Assembly: GCA_044448905.1 (NCBI GenBank)
Contig: JBIOHJ010000132.1
Location: 1-8,323 of the forward strand
Reading direction: 5' to 3'
DNA: 8,323 nt
DNA from: JBIOHJ01 sp044448905
GTDB taxonomy: Bacteria; Bacteroidota; Bacteroidia; AKYH767-A; OLB10
Shown here: in pieces, positions 1 through 6,639 of the stretch
Layout: every line of letters begins with the position of its first letter
How positions within the stretch are numbered: position 1 is the first letter of the stretch
Translations under genes and position numbers: made by a program
Notes under the pieces: generated by a model
What the model was told of the DNA's origin: nothing
The model's database searches: none
Seen by the model: only the letters and a program-made list of their open reading frames with translations

Positions 1-4
1 TCCT

Positions 5-12
5 TAGCTTTG
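5..12 (+). promoter_or_regulatory. Candidate Bacteroidota -7 promoter element for the methyltransferase gene
   Basis: TAGCTTTG is an exact match to the Bacteroidota sigma-factor -7 consensus TAnnTTTG. It ends only four bases before the ATG at 17. Transcription in this phylum usually starts several bases after the element, so the mRNA would begin at or next to the start codon, giving a leaderless or near-leaderless message. No Shine-Dalgarno sequence is visible, which agrees. The -33 TTTG partner would lie outside the window, so the call rests on one box. Confidence 0.5.
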
Positions 13-16
13 CCCG

Positions 17-898
17 ATGCAGTTACTTACTCCTGAAATTTTTTCCGATTACGAATTAATTGATACCGGTAATTTTGAAAAGCTCGAGCGGTTTGGAAAA
101 TACATTACAATCCGTCCAGAGCCGCAAGCCGTTTGGAGTAAAAATCTTCCTGATAAAGAATGGGAAAAACAAGCGCATGTAAAATTTATTTCCAAATCAA
201 GCTCTGCAGGAACATGGAAAAAACTGCAGGAAATGCCAGATAGGTGGAGTGTCAAGTATCAAGTACAGAGTATTGAGACAGAAAAAAAAGATTTAGTTTT
301 TCGATTGGGATTAACTTCCTTTAAGCATGTTGGAATTTTTCCGGAACAAGCAGTAAACTGGAATTATATTTTTGAATGCGTTTCCGCGATGAAAGTTGAG
401 CAATCAAAAATTTTAAATCTTTTCGCTTACACTGGTGGCGCATCGCTTGCTGCCAAGGCTGCCGGTGCAGATGTTACCCATCTCGATTCCATAAAACAGG
501 TTGTTACATGGGCGAAAGAAAATATGGAATTGTCCGAACTAAAAGATATCCGCTGGATAGTTGAAGATGCCATGACTTACGTGAAGCGTGAAGTTAAAAG
601 AGGAAAAAAATATCACGGCATTATTTTAGATCCTCCCGCTTATGGTCACGGACCGAAAGGCGAAAGTTGGAAACTGGAAGATGAGATTAATGAAATGATG
701 AAGCTTGTTTTTCAATTGCTCGAAGAAAAATATTTTTTAATTCTCAATACGTACTCATTGGGGTTTTCCTCGCTCATCATCGAAAACATGTTTAAAGGCT
801 ATACTAAAGATAAGTTTGAAACCGGTGAATTGTATTTGCAAAGCAGCACTAACCAAAAATTACCACTTGGGGTTTTCGGGCGAATCAGAAATATTTAA
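17..898 (+). CDS. Class I SAM-dependent methyltransferase, RlmI-like (putative rRNA methyltransferase)
   Basis: A 293-residue cytosolic enzyme predicted to transfer a methyl group from S-adenosylmethionine, probably to RNA. The Rossmann-fold landmarks are in order: motif I ILNLFAYTGG at residues 132-141, an acidic D157 after the second strand (HLDS), D184 (VED), and the catalytic-loop motif DPPAYG at 205-210. The region before motif I (FRLGLTSFKHVGIFPEQ, about 95-111) matches the RlmI-like family. There is no N-terminal PUA domain as in E. coli RlmI. The motif VI region reads LNTYSLGF and lacks cysteine; the only cysteine is C121. A cysteine-dependent m5C mechanism is therefore doubtful, and base and position specificity are unknown. 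The start is secure: an in-frame TAG lies at 5-7 and homologues, from memory, begin with a similar LLTP...DYELID sequence. Residues 79-88 are encoded by a 7-bp-period repeat. Confidence 0.88.
   Translation: MQLLTPEIFSDYELIDTGNFEKLERFGKYITIRPEPQAVWSKNLPDKEWEKQAHVKFISKSSSAGTWKKLQEMPDRWSVKYQVQSIETEKKDLVFRLGLTSFKHVGIFPEQAVNWNYIFECVSAMKVEQSKILNLFAYTGGASLAAKAAGADVTHLDSIKQVVTWAKENMELSELKDIRWIVEDAMTYVKREVKRGKKYHGIILDPPAYGHGPKGESWKLEDEINEMMKLVFQLLEEKYFLILNTYSLGFSSLIIENMFKGYTKDKFETGELYLQSSTNQKLPLGVFGRIRNI
252..279 (+). repeat. Heptamer-period tract inside the methyltransferase gene
   Basis: Four consecutive 7-bp units, TCAAGTA, TCAAGTA, CAGAGTA and TTGAGAC, lie inside the reading frame and encode residues about 79-88 (VKYQVQSIET). 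The first two copies are identical and the others are degraded. From memory, this segment is shorter in homologues, which would fit an insertion between the N-terminal region and the methyltransferase fold. Seven is not a multiple of three, so each copy is read in a different frame. Confidence 0.55.
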
Positions 899-972
899 TA
901 TTTCCTTCGCAAAACTTTCGTAATAAATTCATCGTATCTTCCGTTAAGCTTAGCAATATTTGCTACTTTAGT

Positions 973-979
973 GGAGGAA
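973..979 (+). promoter_or_regulatory. Strong Shine-Dalgarno site that fixes the DUF4175 start
   Basis: GGAGGAA lies six bases upstream of the ATG at 986, an ideal spacing. The alternative in-frame GTG at 971 overlaps this site, so the ATG is the better start. Such a canonical ribosome-binding site is unusual for Bacteroidota, and no other gene in this window has one. Confidence 0.7.
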
Positions 980-985
980 ATAAAC

Positions 986-3900
986 ATGGTATCCAATTAC
1001 GACATACTCATTCAGAAGCTGGATGAGTTTATCCGCAAATTTTACAAGAACCAATTAATACGTGGAGGAATTTACAGTTTCACCACGTTGCTTGCTTTTT
1101 ATTTAATTGTAACCGCGCTTGAATATTTCGGGCACTTTACTTCGGCATTGCGCACCGTTTTGTTTTACCTGTTCGTTGGAACAAATATTTTTATTATCGC
1201 AAAGCTTATGGTGATTCCGCTTTTAAAATTAAACCGGATTGGAAAAATAATTTCTCATTCGCAGGCTGCCGAAATTATTGGCACGTATTTCTCAAATATC
1301 AGCGACAAATTATTAAACACACTTCAACTTAAAGAACAATCACAACTCCGAACTCCAAACTCCGAACTTATTGAGGCTGGCATTAATCAAAAAATTTCCG
1401 AACTAAAGCCCATCCCGTTTACTTCGGCAATTGATTTGAAGAAAAACGTACGCTATCTACGTTATGCGGTTTTGCCGGTTGCCGTGTTTCTCATTATCAT
1501 TTTTGCCGCACCAAGCTTATTGAAAGACGGCACCCAGCGGTTAATTCATCACGCAACTTATTTCGAAAAGCCTTCTCCGTTCACTTTTCAGATTATGAAT
1601 AAAGATTTAAAAGTTATTCAGCAGGAAGACTTTTTGCTGAATGTAAAAGTAGATGGAAAAGAAATTCCTGAAAATATTTACATACAGGTTGGCGAAAATC
1701 AATTTAAGCTCGATAAAGAAAACACCGTTACGTTTAATTATACATTTAAGAATGTTCAGCAATCTCAAACCTTTCAACTTCAGGCTGACGGGTATAATTC
1801 GCGTGAATATGAATTGACGGCATTGCCCAATCCCGTTGTTTTAAATTTCAACATTTCGCTCCATTATCCTTCTTATATAAACAAGCCTGATGAAGAATTA
1901 AAAAACACCGGTGACATGATTATTCCTGCCGGAACAAAAGTGCATTGGGATTTTAATACGCAGAATACCGCTTTGCTTAATATGAACTTCAGTGACACTT
2001 CGGTTTCTGTAAAGCAGACTGGTGAAAACGAATTCGGCATCAGCCGTTCTTTTGTAAAGAATAATTCCTATTCGGTTGTTACTGCGAATAATTTAATGCG
2101 CAGCAAAGATTCGATGCTGTACAACATCAACGTGATTCCCGATTTATATCCTTCCATTAAAGTTGAACAGCAAAATGATTCCATTTCCACTCAACGGATG
2201 TATTTCCAGGGAGTGATTAAAGATGATTACGGTTTCAGCAAATTAAATTTCTGTTATCGTTTTCTAAAATCAGACGATTCGCTTTCGCGCGATGAAAAAT
2301 TAAATTTTGAAAACATCTCCATTAACAAAACTTCCTCACAAGACCAGTTTTTTCATTTCTGGGACTTATCAAAAATGAATATTCGTGCCGGTGAAGAGTT
2401 GGAATATTATTTCGAAATATGGGATAATGATGGCGTTAGTGGTGTAAAATCCACTCGTTCACAGGTAAATATTTTCAAAGCCCCGACATTAAAAGAGCTT
2501 GCCGAAAATTCCGAGAAGAACAACAGCAAGCTGAAGGATGATTTGAAAGAAAGCATCGAGCAGGCAAAAAAATTGCAGAAGGACATCAGCGAAGCATCCA
2601 AGAAAATGCTCGAGAAGAAGAATATGAATTATGATGACAAGAAGAAGATTGAAGACTTGTTGAAGCAGCAACGCGATCTGGAAGAAAAAGTAAAACAGAT
2701 GCAGCAGCAGAACGAGCAGAATGTTCAGCGTGAGAGTGAATACAAAAACCAGCTGAGTGAAATTGCCGAAAAGCAAAAACAGCTGCAGGAATTGTTTGAC
2801 AAGGTGATGAACGATGAAATGAAAAAGCTGATGGAGCAATTGCAGGAATTATTATCGCAGCTGGATAAAGATAAAATACAGGAGATGATGGATAAGATGA
2901 AGCTCGAAAATAAAGACCTTGAAAAAAGCCTTGATCGCACTCTCGAACTATTCAAGCAGCTGGAAGTGGAACAAAAAATAAAAGAAGCCATTAAAAATTT
3001 AGACGAGCTGGCAAAAGAAGAAAATAAATTATCCGAACAATCGCAGGAGAAAAATTCTGATTCAAAAGATTTGCAGCAGAAACAACAGGATCTGAATAAA
3101 AAGTTTGATGAGCTCGCAAAAGATTTAAAAGACATTGAAAAGAAAAACGAGGAGTTGGAATTTCCCGAGGAGCTGAGTAATACGGATGAAGAGCAGCAGG
3201 ATATAAAAGAAGACATGAAAGAAAGCGAACAGCAGCTTGGTGAGAATCAAAAGAAGAGTGCTTCTAAAAAACAAAAAAGCGCGGCTGATAAAATGCAGCA
3301 GATGTCACAAAAAATGCAGCAGCAGCAGCAGGAACAGGAAATGGAACAGCAGGAAGAAGACATGAATGCACTGCGTGCTTTGCTGGAAAACCTCATCCAT
3401 TTTTCGTTCGACCAGGAAAAGCTGATGCAGGATTTAAAAACTATGGATGTGAACAATCCGCAGTATATAAAGCTTTCGCAAACTCAGCGCAAGTTGAAAG
3501 ACGATGCAAAAATTCTGGAGGATTCGCTGGTTGCGCTAAGCAAACGTGTTATACAAATACAATCGGTAGTGAACGAGCAGATGACCATTATAAATGATAA
3601 TATTGCAAAGTCAATTGATCATTTGCAGGATCGTTTTGTTCCGCAGGCGCGTGCCGAACAGCAGTATGTGATGACCTCCACGAACAACCTTGCGCTGATG
3701 CTTAGCGAAGCCATGCAGCAGATGCAGCAGCAAATGCAAAACATGAAAGGTGGCGCGTGTAAAAAGCCGGGTAAAGGAAAGCCGTCATCTGTAGCACAAA
3801 TGCGACAGATGCAGGAGAAACTCAACGAGCAGATGAAACAAATGAAAGGCAAAATGGATGGGAAAGGAAAGCCGGGCGGCAAGCAAGGACAAAACAACAT

Positions 3901-4327
3901 GAGCGAAGAACTTGCGCGCATGGCAGCACAGCAGGAGGCCATACGCAATGCGTTGAAAGAATTGGGCAACGAAGAAAATAAAGACGGGCAGGGTTCGAAA
4001 GGAAACCTCGGAAGGATGCAGCAGGATATGGAGCAAACCGAAAAAGATCTGGTGAATAAACAATTAACCGAGGAAACGTTGAAACGTCAGCAGGATATTC
4101 TTACCCGGTTGCTGGAAAGTGAGAAAGCTGAGCGTCAGCGCGACCAGGACGAAAAGCGTGAAAGCAACGAAGCAAAAGACCAGAACTATCATAATCAATC
4201 ACAGTTCGAAGAGTACAAGAAATTAAAGATGCGGGAAATTGAATTGTTGAAAACCATTCCACCATCATTAAATCCGTTTTACAAAAATCTTGTAAATTCG
4301 TACTTTCAAAATATCGAAGTTCAGTAA
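986..4327 (+). CDS. DUF4175 family membrane-anchored coiled-coil protein
   Basis: A 1113-residue protein of the Bacteroidota DUF4175 family; its molecular role is not established. Three hydrophobic segments lie at about 29-48, 57-80 and 159-178. They are followed by a beta-rich, probably extracytoplasmic region (about 180-490) that ends in GEELEYYFEIWDNDG at 469-483, a family hallmark. From about 500 onward the chain is a very long charged coiled coil rich in K, E and Q, including MQQQQQEQ at 777-784. A Lys/Gly-rich hinge follows with a lone C925 and a duplicated GKGKP motif (929-933 and 959-963). The C-terminal part (RQQDILTRLLESEKAERQRDQDEKRES, quoted in two halves: RQQDILTRLL and ESEKAERQRD, then NPFYKNLVNSYF) also fits the family. 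The ATG at 986 is chosen over GTG 971 because of the Shine-Dalgarno site. The gene lies 87 bp after the methyltransferase and 55 bp before the ATPase, probably as one transcription unit. An envelope-scaffold role is only an inference from shape. Confidence 0.88.
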   Translation: MVSNYDILIQKLDEFIRKFYKNQLIRGGIYSFTTLLAFYLIVTALEYFGHFTSALRTVLFYLFVGTNIFIIAKLMVIPLLKLNRIGKIISHSQAAEIIGTYFSNISDKLLNTLQLKEQSQLRTPNSELIEAGINQKISELKPIPFTSAIDLKKNVRYLRYAVLPVAVFLIIIFAAPSLLKDGTQRLIHHATYFEKPSPFTFQIMNKDLKVIQQEDFLLNVKVDGKEIPENIYIQVGENQFKLDKENTVTFNYTFKNVQQSQTFQLQADGYNSREYELTALPNPVVLNFNISLHYPSYINKPDEELKNTGDMIIPAGTKVHWDFNTQNTALLNMNFSDTSVSVKQTGENEFGISRSFVKNNSYSVVTANNLMRSKDSMLYNINVIPDLYPSIKVEQQNDSISTQRMYFQGVIKDDYGFSKLNFCYRFLKSDDSLSRDEKLNFENISINKTSSQDQFFHFWDLSKMNIRAGEELEYYFEIWDNDGVSGVKSTRSQVNIFKAPTLKELAENSEKNNSKLKDDLKESIEQAKKLQKDISEASKKMLEKKNMNYDDKKKIEDLLKQQRDLEEKVKQMQQQNEQNVQRESEYKNQLSEIAEKQKQLQELFDKVMNDEMKKLMEQLQELLSQLDKDKIQEMMDKMKLENKDLEKSLDRTLELFKQLEVEQKIKEAIKNLDELAKEENKLSEQSQEKNSDSKDLQQKQQDLNKKFDELAKDLKDIEKKNEELEFPEELSNTDEEQQDIKEDMKESEQQLGENQKKSASKKQKSAADKMQQMSQKMQQQQQEQEMEQQEEDMNALRALLENLIHFSFDQEKLMQDLKTMDVNNPQYIKLSQTQRKLKDDAKILEDSLVALSKRVIQIQSVVNEQMTIINDNIAKSIDHLQDRFVPQARAEQQYVMTSTNNLALMLSEAMQQMQQQMQNMKGGACKKPGKGKPSSVAQMRQMQEKLNEQMKQMKGKMDGKGKPGGKQGQNNMSEELARMAAQQEAIRNALKELGNEENKDGQGSKGNLGRMQQDMEQTEKDLVNKQLTEETLKRQQDILTRLLESEKAERQRDQDEKRESNEAKDQNYHNQSQFEEYKKLKMREIELLKTIPPSLNPFYKNLVNSYFQNIEVQ
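1344..1368 (+). repeat. Heptamer tract (AACTCCG) inside the DUF4175 gene
   Basis: The units AACTCCG, AACTCCA and AACTCCG plus a partial AACT form about 3.6 tandem copies of a 7-bp unit. They encode residues 120-128 (QLRTPNSEL) in the loop between the second and third membrane segments. The reverse complement of part of this unit, GTTCGGAGT, recurs at 4331-4339 in the tract before the ATPase gene, so the two tracts share a repeat family. Confidence 0.65.
3317..3331 (+). repeat. (CAG)5 trinucleotide run encoding polyglutamine
   Basis: Five perfect CAG codons encode Gln778-782 inside the coiled-coil part of the DUF4175 protein. Further CAG-rich stretches lie nearby (about 3715-3735). Copy-number change would add or remove glutamine without shifting the frame. 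It may simply reflect the Q-rich coiled coil. Confidence 0.8.
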
Positions 4328-4378
4328 TCAGTTCGGAGTAATTCAATCAACAATCAACATTCGTCAATCACCAATCCA
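4321..4378. repeat. Heptamer-period tract filling the DUF4175-ATPase gap
   Basis: The whole intergenic stretch can be read with a 7-bp period. The clearest part, 4344-4378, is CAATCAA, CAATCAA, CATTCGT, CAATCAC and CAATCCA. Upstream of it, 4321-4341 reads TCAGTAA, TCAGTTC and GGAGTAA in the same phase, so the last codon and stop of DUF4175 fall within the tract. It ends five bases before the ATPase start codon and leaves no room for a Shine-Dalgarno site. No terminator hairpin is visible. Confidence 0.65.
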
Positions 4379-4382
4379 AAAG

Positions 4383-4802
4383 ATGAACACCGAAAATTTT
4401 ACAAACACCGTGCAGGTAGTTTCACAGCCCGAGAGTATTAACATTGTAGAAAAACTCATTGAAGATTTGCGCGAAGAGCTCAATATTCACGAAGACGCAT
4501 TCGGAAATATTTTAGTGGCGGTAACCGAAGCCGTTAATAATGCTATACAACACGGCAACCGTTATGATGCATTGAAAAAAGTAAACATCACCTATGAAGT
4601 GGAGGGTGATAACCTGATGTTTTCAGTTTCGGACGAAGGCCGCGGCTTTGATTATTACAACCTGCCCGACCCTACGGCTCCAGAAAATTTAGAGAAGCCA
4701 ACCGGGCGCGGAATTTTTTTAATGAAGCATCTTGCCGACCAGGTTATTTTTTCGGACAACGGCAAAACCGTTGAGATGTATTTTAAAACGAGTGTGCATT
4801 AA
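4383..4802 (+). CDS. RsbW-like ATP-binding protein (HATPase_c_2, anti-sigma factor/serine kinase type)
   Basis: A 139-residue soluble GHKL-fold ATPase domain standing alone. The N box is clear: TEAVNNAIQHGN at about 48-59, with E49 and N52/N53 placed for Mg-ATP binding. The G1 box is DEGRGFD at 84-90 and the G2 box is GRGIFLMKHLAD at 108-119. Length and layout match RsbW/SpoIIAB-type anti-sigma regulatory kinases, which bind a sigma factor or phosphorylate a STAS-domain antagonist. No STAS or sigma gene is in the window, so the partner is unknown. It follows DUF4175 by 55 bp and is probably co-transcribed. In Bacteroidota this protein often sits between DUF4175 and ybeY (from memory), so a role tied to that cluster is possible. 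No Shine-Dalgarno site precedes the ATG. Confidence 0.87.
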   Translation: MNTENFTNTVQVVSQPESINIVEKLIEDLREELNIHEDAFGNILVAVTEAVNNAIQHGNRYDALKKVNITYEVEGDNLMFSVSDEGRGFDYYNLPDPTAPENLEKPTGRGIFLMKHLADQVIFSDNGKTVEMYFKTSVH

Positions 4803-4816
4803 TTCGTTTTAATATT

Positions 4817-5473
4817 TCAAAGCCTTACTACCAGCCCAAGGGTAAAGTCAGCGCCTTTAACAGTAAGGCTACCCTCAATATCTGATAAGTCGCTGGCTTG
4901 CCCGTTTTGTTCAAGGTCTTTCAGTTTAAAATTGTGGCTGTCGAAACCCATGTTAAAGTTCAGCCCGAACGGGCCGGCAAAAAACCAAAGCACCCCGCTG
5001 TTTAACCGAAATCCTCCCCCGCTGTAGGTGGCAACCTGATGAACTGGCAATCCAAGAAAAGTATAATCTTCTTCAAGCTCCAATCCTGCTGCGTTAAATC
5101 CCGCACCGAGGTACCACCTGAAATTGTCGTTGTTTACTAACGTGTATTCGGCACCAAAGCCTATTACATAGAAGCGGTTTGCTTTGCCTTCCGAACTATC
5201 GGGATCATAGAGGTAAGAGCCCCATTTTAAATCGAGCCCGAGATTGAACCGCTGACTTATTTCGTAACGCAGCTCTAACGGAAGGTGTACAGTAGCCGCA
5301 CCATCCTCGTCTTTTAAAACCAAATCGGGATCAGATGGTGTATAGGCAAACTCGGTTGTTGTGCCGTACACAGCAAAGCCAAAACCTCCGCGTATTTGAA
5401 ATTCTTTCTTGCGTTGCGCATACGCAGCCGCAACTATGAGTGTGGAAATAAAGCAAAGGAATATTTTTTTCAT
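4817..5473 (-). CDS. Small outer-membrane beta-barrel protein
   Basis: A 218-residue exported protein. A Sec signal peptide covers residues 1-19 (MKK, then a hydrophobic core, then AYA before Q20). The mature chain alternates polar and hydrophobic residues in strand-length blocks with Gly/aromatic girdle patterns, for example FQIRGGFGFAVYG, RFYVIGFGAEYTLV, RWYLGAGFNAAGL and FTLGLVVRL at the very end, as expected for an eight- to ten-stranded barrel. The closing strand runs to the C terminus, typical of outer-membrane barrels. The gene starts three bases after the stop of the T9SS cargo gene, so the two are almost certainly co-transcribed, and it may be that cargo's membrane partner. It ends 14 bp from the convergent ATPase gene. 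Substrate or channel function cannot be told. Confidence 0.75.
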   Translation of the reverse strand: MKKIFLCFISTLIVAAAYAQRKKEFQIRGGFGFAVYGTTTEFAYTPSDPDLVLKDEDGAATVHLPLELRYEISQRFNLGLDLKWGSYLYDPDSSEGKANRFYVIGFGAEYTLVNNDNFRWYLGAGFNAAGLELEEDYTFLGLPVHQVATYSGGGFRLNSGVLWFFAGPFGLNFNMGFDSHNFKLKDLEQNGQASDLSDIEGSLTVKGADFTLGLVVRL

Positions 5474-5476
5474 ATT

Positions 5477-6508
5477 TTATTGCTTGCTTATTTTTCTTAT
5501 GGTACTTCCCCTATTATTATTCACCGTAACAAAATAAATTCCATGCGGAAGTGCACTTACATCAATTACAGTATTCCCGGTAAATTGTTTGATAAGGAAT
5601 TGTTGTCCCAATGAGTTACTCAGTATAACGGTGGCCTTATCCGTTTCAATGCCAGATTGAACGTTCAGAAAATCACCGGCTGGGTTGGGATACACCTGCA
5701 AATTTCCGGCTGCTGCAATCTCATTTATTCCGACTGTTACAAATAGCAACAGGTAGGATGATTGCGTGGCATTTTGCCCGAGGCTGTCGGCTTCAATTTC
5801 CAACAGCAGGGTGCCGCCACCGTTTTGCAGCCATTTGAAGTTGGTGGTTTGTGTTTGGGGCGGGGTATATCCCGGCAGGGGCGTCCATCCCAAACCAACA
5901 TTTATATATGCTGAATCAATTTGCAGTGACGTAGTTTTCGTACGCAGCGTATTGGGATACGTTCCTGTAGGAATAACCAGCGAACCATACCCATCGCCAA
6001 GTATGTTGATGCTGGTGTATTGCACAAAGCGATAGTTCACTCCGCTTATTAAGGTATCGTACGAGAAGCGCGAGTGCCCGCTGTAGGTGCTGTTATAGGT
6101 AAACGGAACGGGAATAAACATTTCGGGCGGATTTAAAACAAACGGGATTGGGAAAGCAGCCGAAACTGCACCGTTTAGGTAAAACCCCGATGCGCTGCTT
6201 GTGAAATATGCATATCCCCCGGTTTGCGGGTCGAAAGCCGCAAGGTTGGCTCCCGTAAACTGCGCGGCATAGGGCGTGCCTGCCGAGCTGATGAACAGCA
6301 AGGAATCCTGGTAGCCGTTTATAAGCGAGGCATAATTCCACGTTTGTCCCGCTCCGCCTGCGGGTATGGCTGCCGTATAATTGGAGTCAACTGCATCAAT
6401 AAAACCCCAGCCCGCTACCGGCAGGTTGCTTTGTGTAATGGTAATTTGCGCATTAATATTGCCTGCAATGAGCATGGCGGTAATTAATAAGGAGTATATT
6501 TTTTTCAT
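5477..6508 (-). CDS. Secreted protein with T9SS type A C-terminal sorting domain
   Basis: A 343-residue protein probably exported by Sec and then across the outer membrane by the type IX system. The signal peptide spans residues 1-20 (MKKIYSLLITAMLIAGNINA, then Q). The C-terminal sorting domain covers roughly the last 75 residues: it opens with LQVYPNPAGDFLNV, has SNSLGQQ in the middle, then LPHGIYFVTV, and ends in basic RKISKQ. The rest (about 21-265) is a Ser/Thr/Gly/Tyr-rich beta-type region with no enzyme motif and no cysteine that I can find, so its function is unknown. An upstream in-frame ATG at 6532 would add eight residues, but it overlaps the candidate -7 box, and the MKK start gives a proper signal peptide. 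By eye the gene is more GC-rich than the propeller gene upstream. Confidence 0.85.
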   Translation of the reverse strand: MKKIYSLLITAMLIAGNINAQITITQSNLPVAGWGFIDAVDSNYTAAIPAGGAGQTWNYASLINGYQDSLLFISSAGTPYAAQFTGANLAAFDPQTGGYAYFTSSASGFYLNGAVSAAFPIPFVLNPPEMFIPVPFTYNSTYSGHSRFSYDTLISGVNYRFVQYTSINILGDGYGSLVIPTGTYPNTLRTKTTSLQIDSAYINVGLGWTPLPGYTPPQTQTTNFKWLQNGGGTLLLEIEADSLGQNATQSSYLLLFVTVGINEIAAAGNLQVYPNPAGDFLNVQSGIETDKATVILSNSLGQQFLIKQFTGNTVIDVSALPHGIYFVTVNNNRGSTIRKISKQ

Positions 6509-6529
6509 GGGATTATTTTTTTGATGTAA

Positions 6530-6561
6530 CAAAATTAAACGAAATACTTTTTCAAATGCAA
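6530..6561 (-). promoter_or_regulatory. Candidate Bacteroidota promoter for the secreted protein/barrel pair
   Basis: On the minus strand, TAATTTTG (6530-6537) exactly matches the TAnnTTTG -7 consensus. A TTG (6559-6561) lies 21 bases upstream, within the usual spacing for the -33 box; a TTTG at 6553-6556 is closer, with 15 bases between. The ATG at 6508 lies 21 bases downstream of the -7 box, giving a short leader. The surrounding DNA is strongly AT-rich. Confidence 0.5.
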
Positions 6562-6618
6562 CTAAAAAAATAATTTTTATTACAGAGCATGTCAGGAAAG
6601 CCTGCGCGCTGGAAAAGT

Positions 6619-6636
6619 CTCCGTCAGCTGACGGAG
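6619..6636. terminator. Perfect 18-bp palindrome after the propeller gene, possible terminator or repeat hairpin
   Basis: CTCCGTCAGCTGACGGAG is its own reverse complement and begins three bases past the stop of the propeller gene. On the minus strand it is followed by ACTTTTCC, a short T run, so a weak intrinsic terminator is possible. The minus-strand frame around it (AAAGCCCCCTAAATCC before, GACTTT after) resembles a dispersed Bacteroidota hairpin that I recall as CCCCCTAAATCC...GGGGACTTT, so it may be a repeat copy rather than a dedicated terminator. Confidence 0.5.
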
Positions 6637-6639
6637 GAT

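Noticed and set aside
888..904. Palindrome GAAATATT-T-AATATTTC over the methyltransferase stop codon as a terminator
   Set aside because: The arms are only A/T apart from the outermost pair, the single-base centre allows no proper RNA loop, and no T run follows.
964..971. TACTTTAG as a -7 box for the DUF4175 gene
   Set aside because: It mismatches the consensus at the third T and has no -33 partner, and transcription from the methyltransferase promoter is as likely.
2407..3969. Several long open frames on the minus strand opposite the DUF4175 gene
   Set aside because: They are low-complexity Ser/Cys/Phe- or Leu-rich mirror images of the K/E/Q-rich coiled-coil codons, with no start signals or domains.
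5766..6487. Open frames opposite the T9SS cargo gene (on both strands)
   Set aside because: They are shadows of a well-supported gene with a signal peptide and sorting domain, and show no family features of their own.
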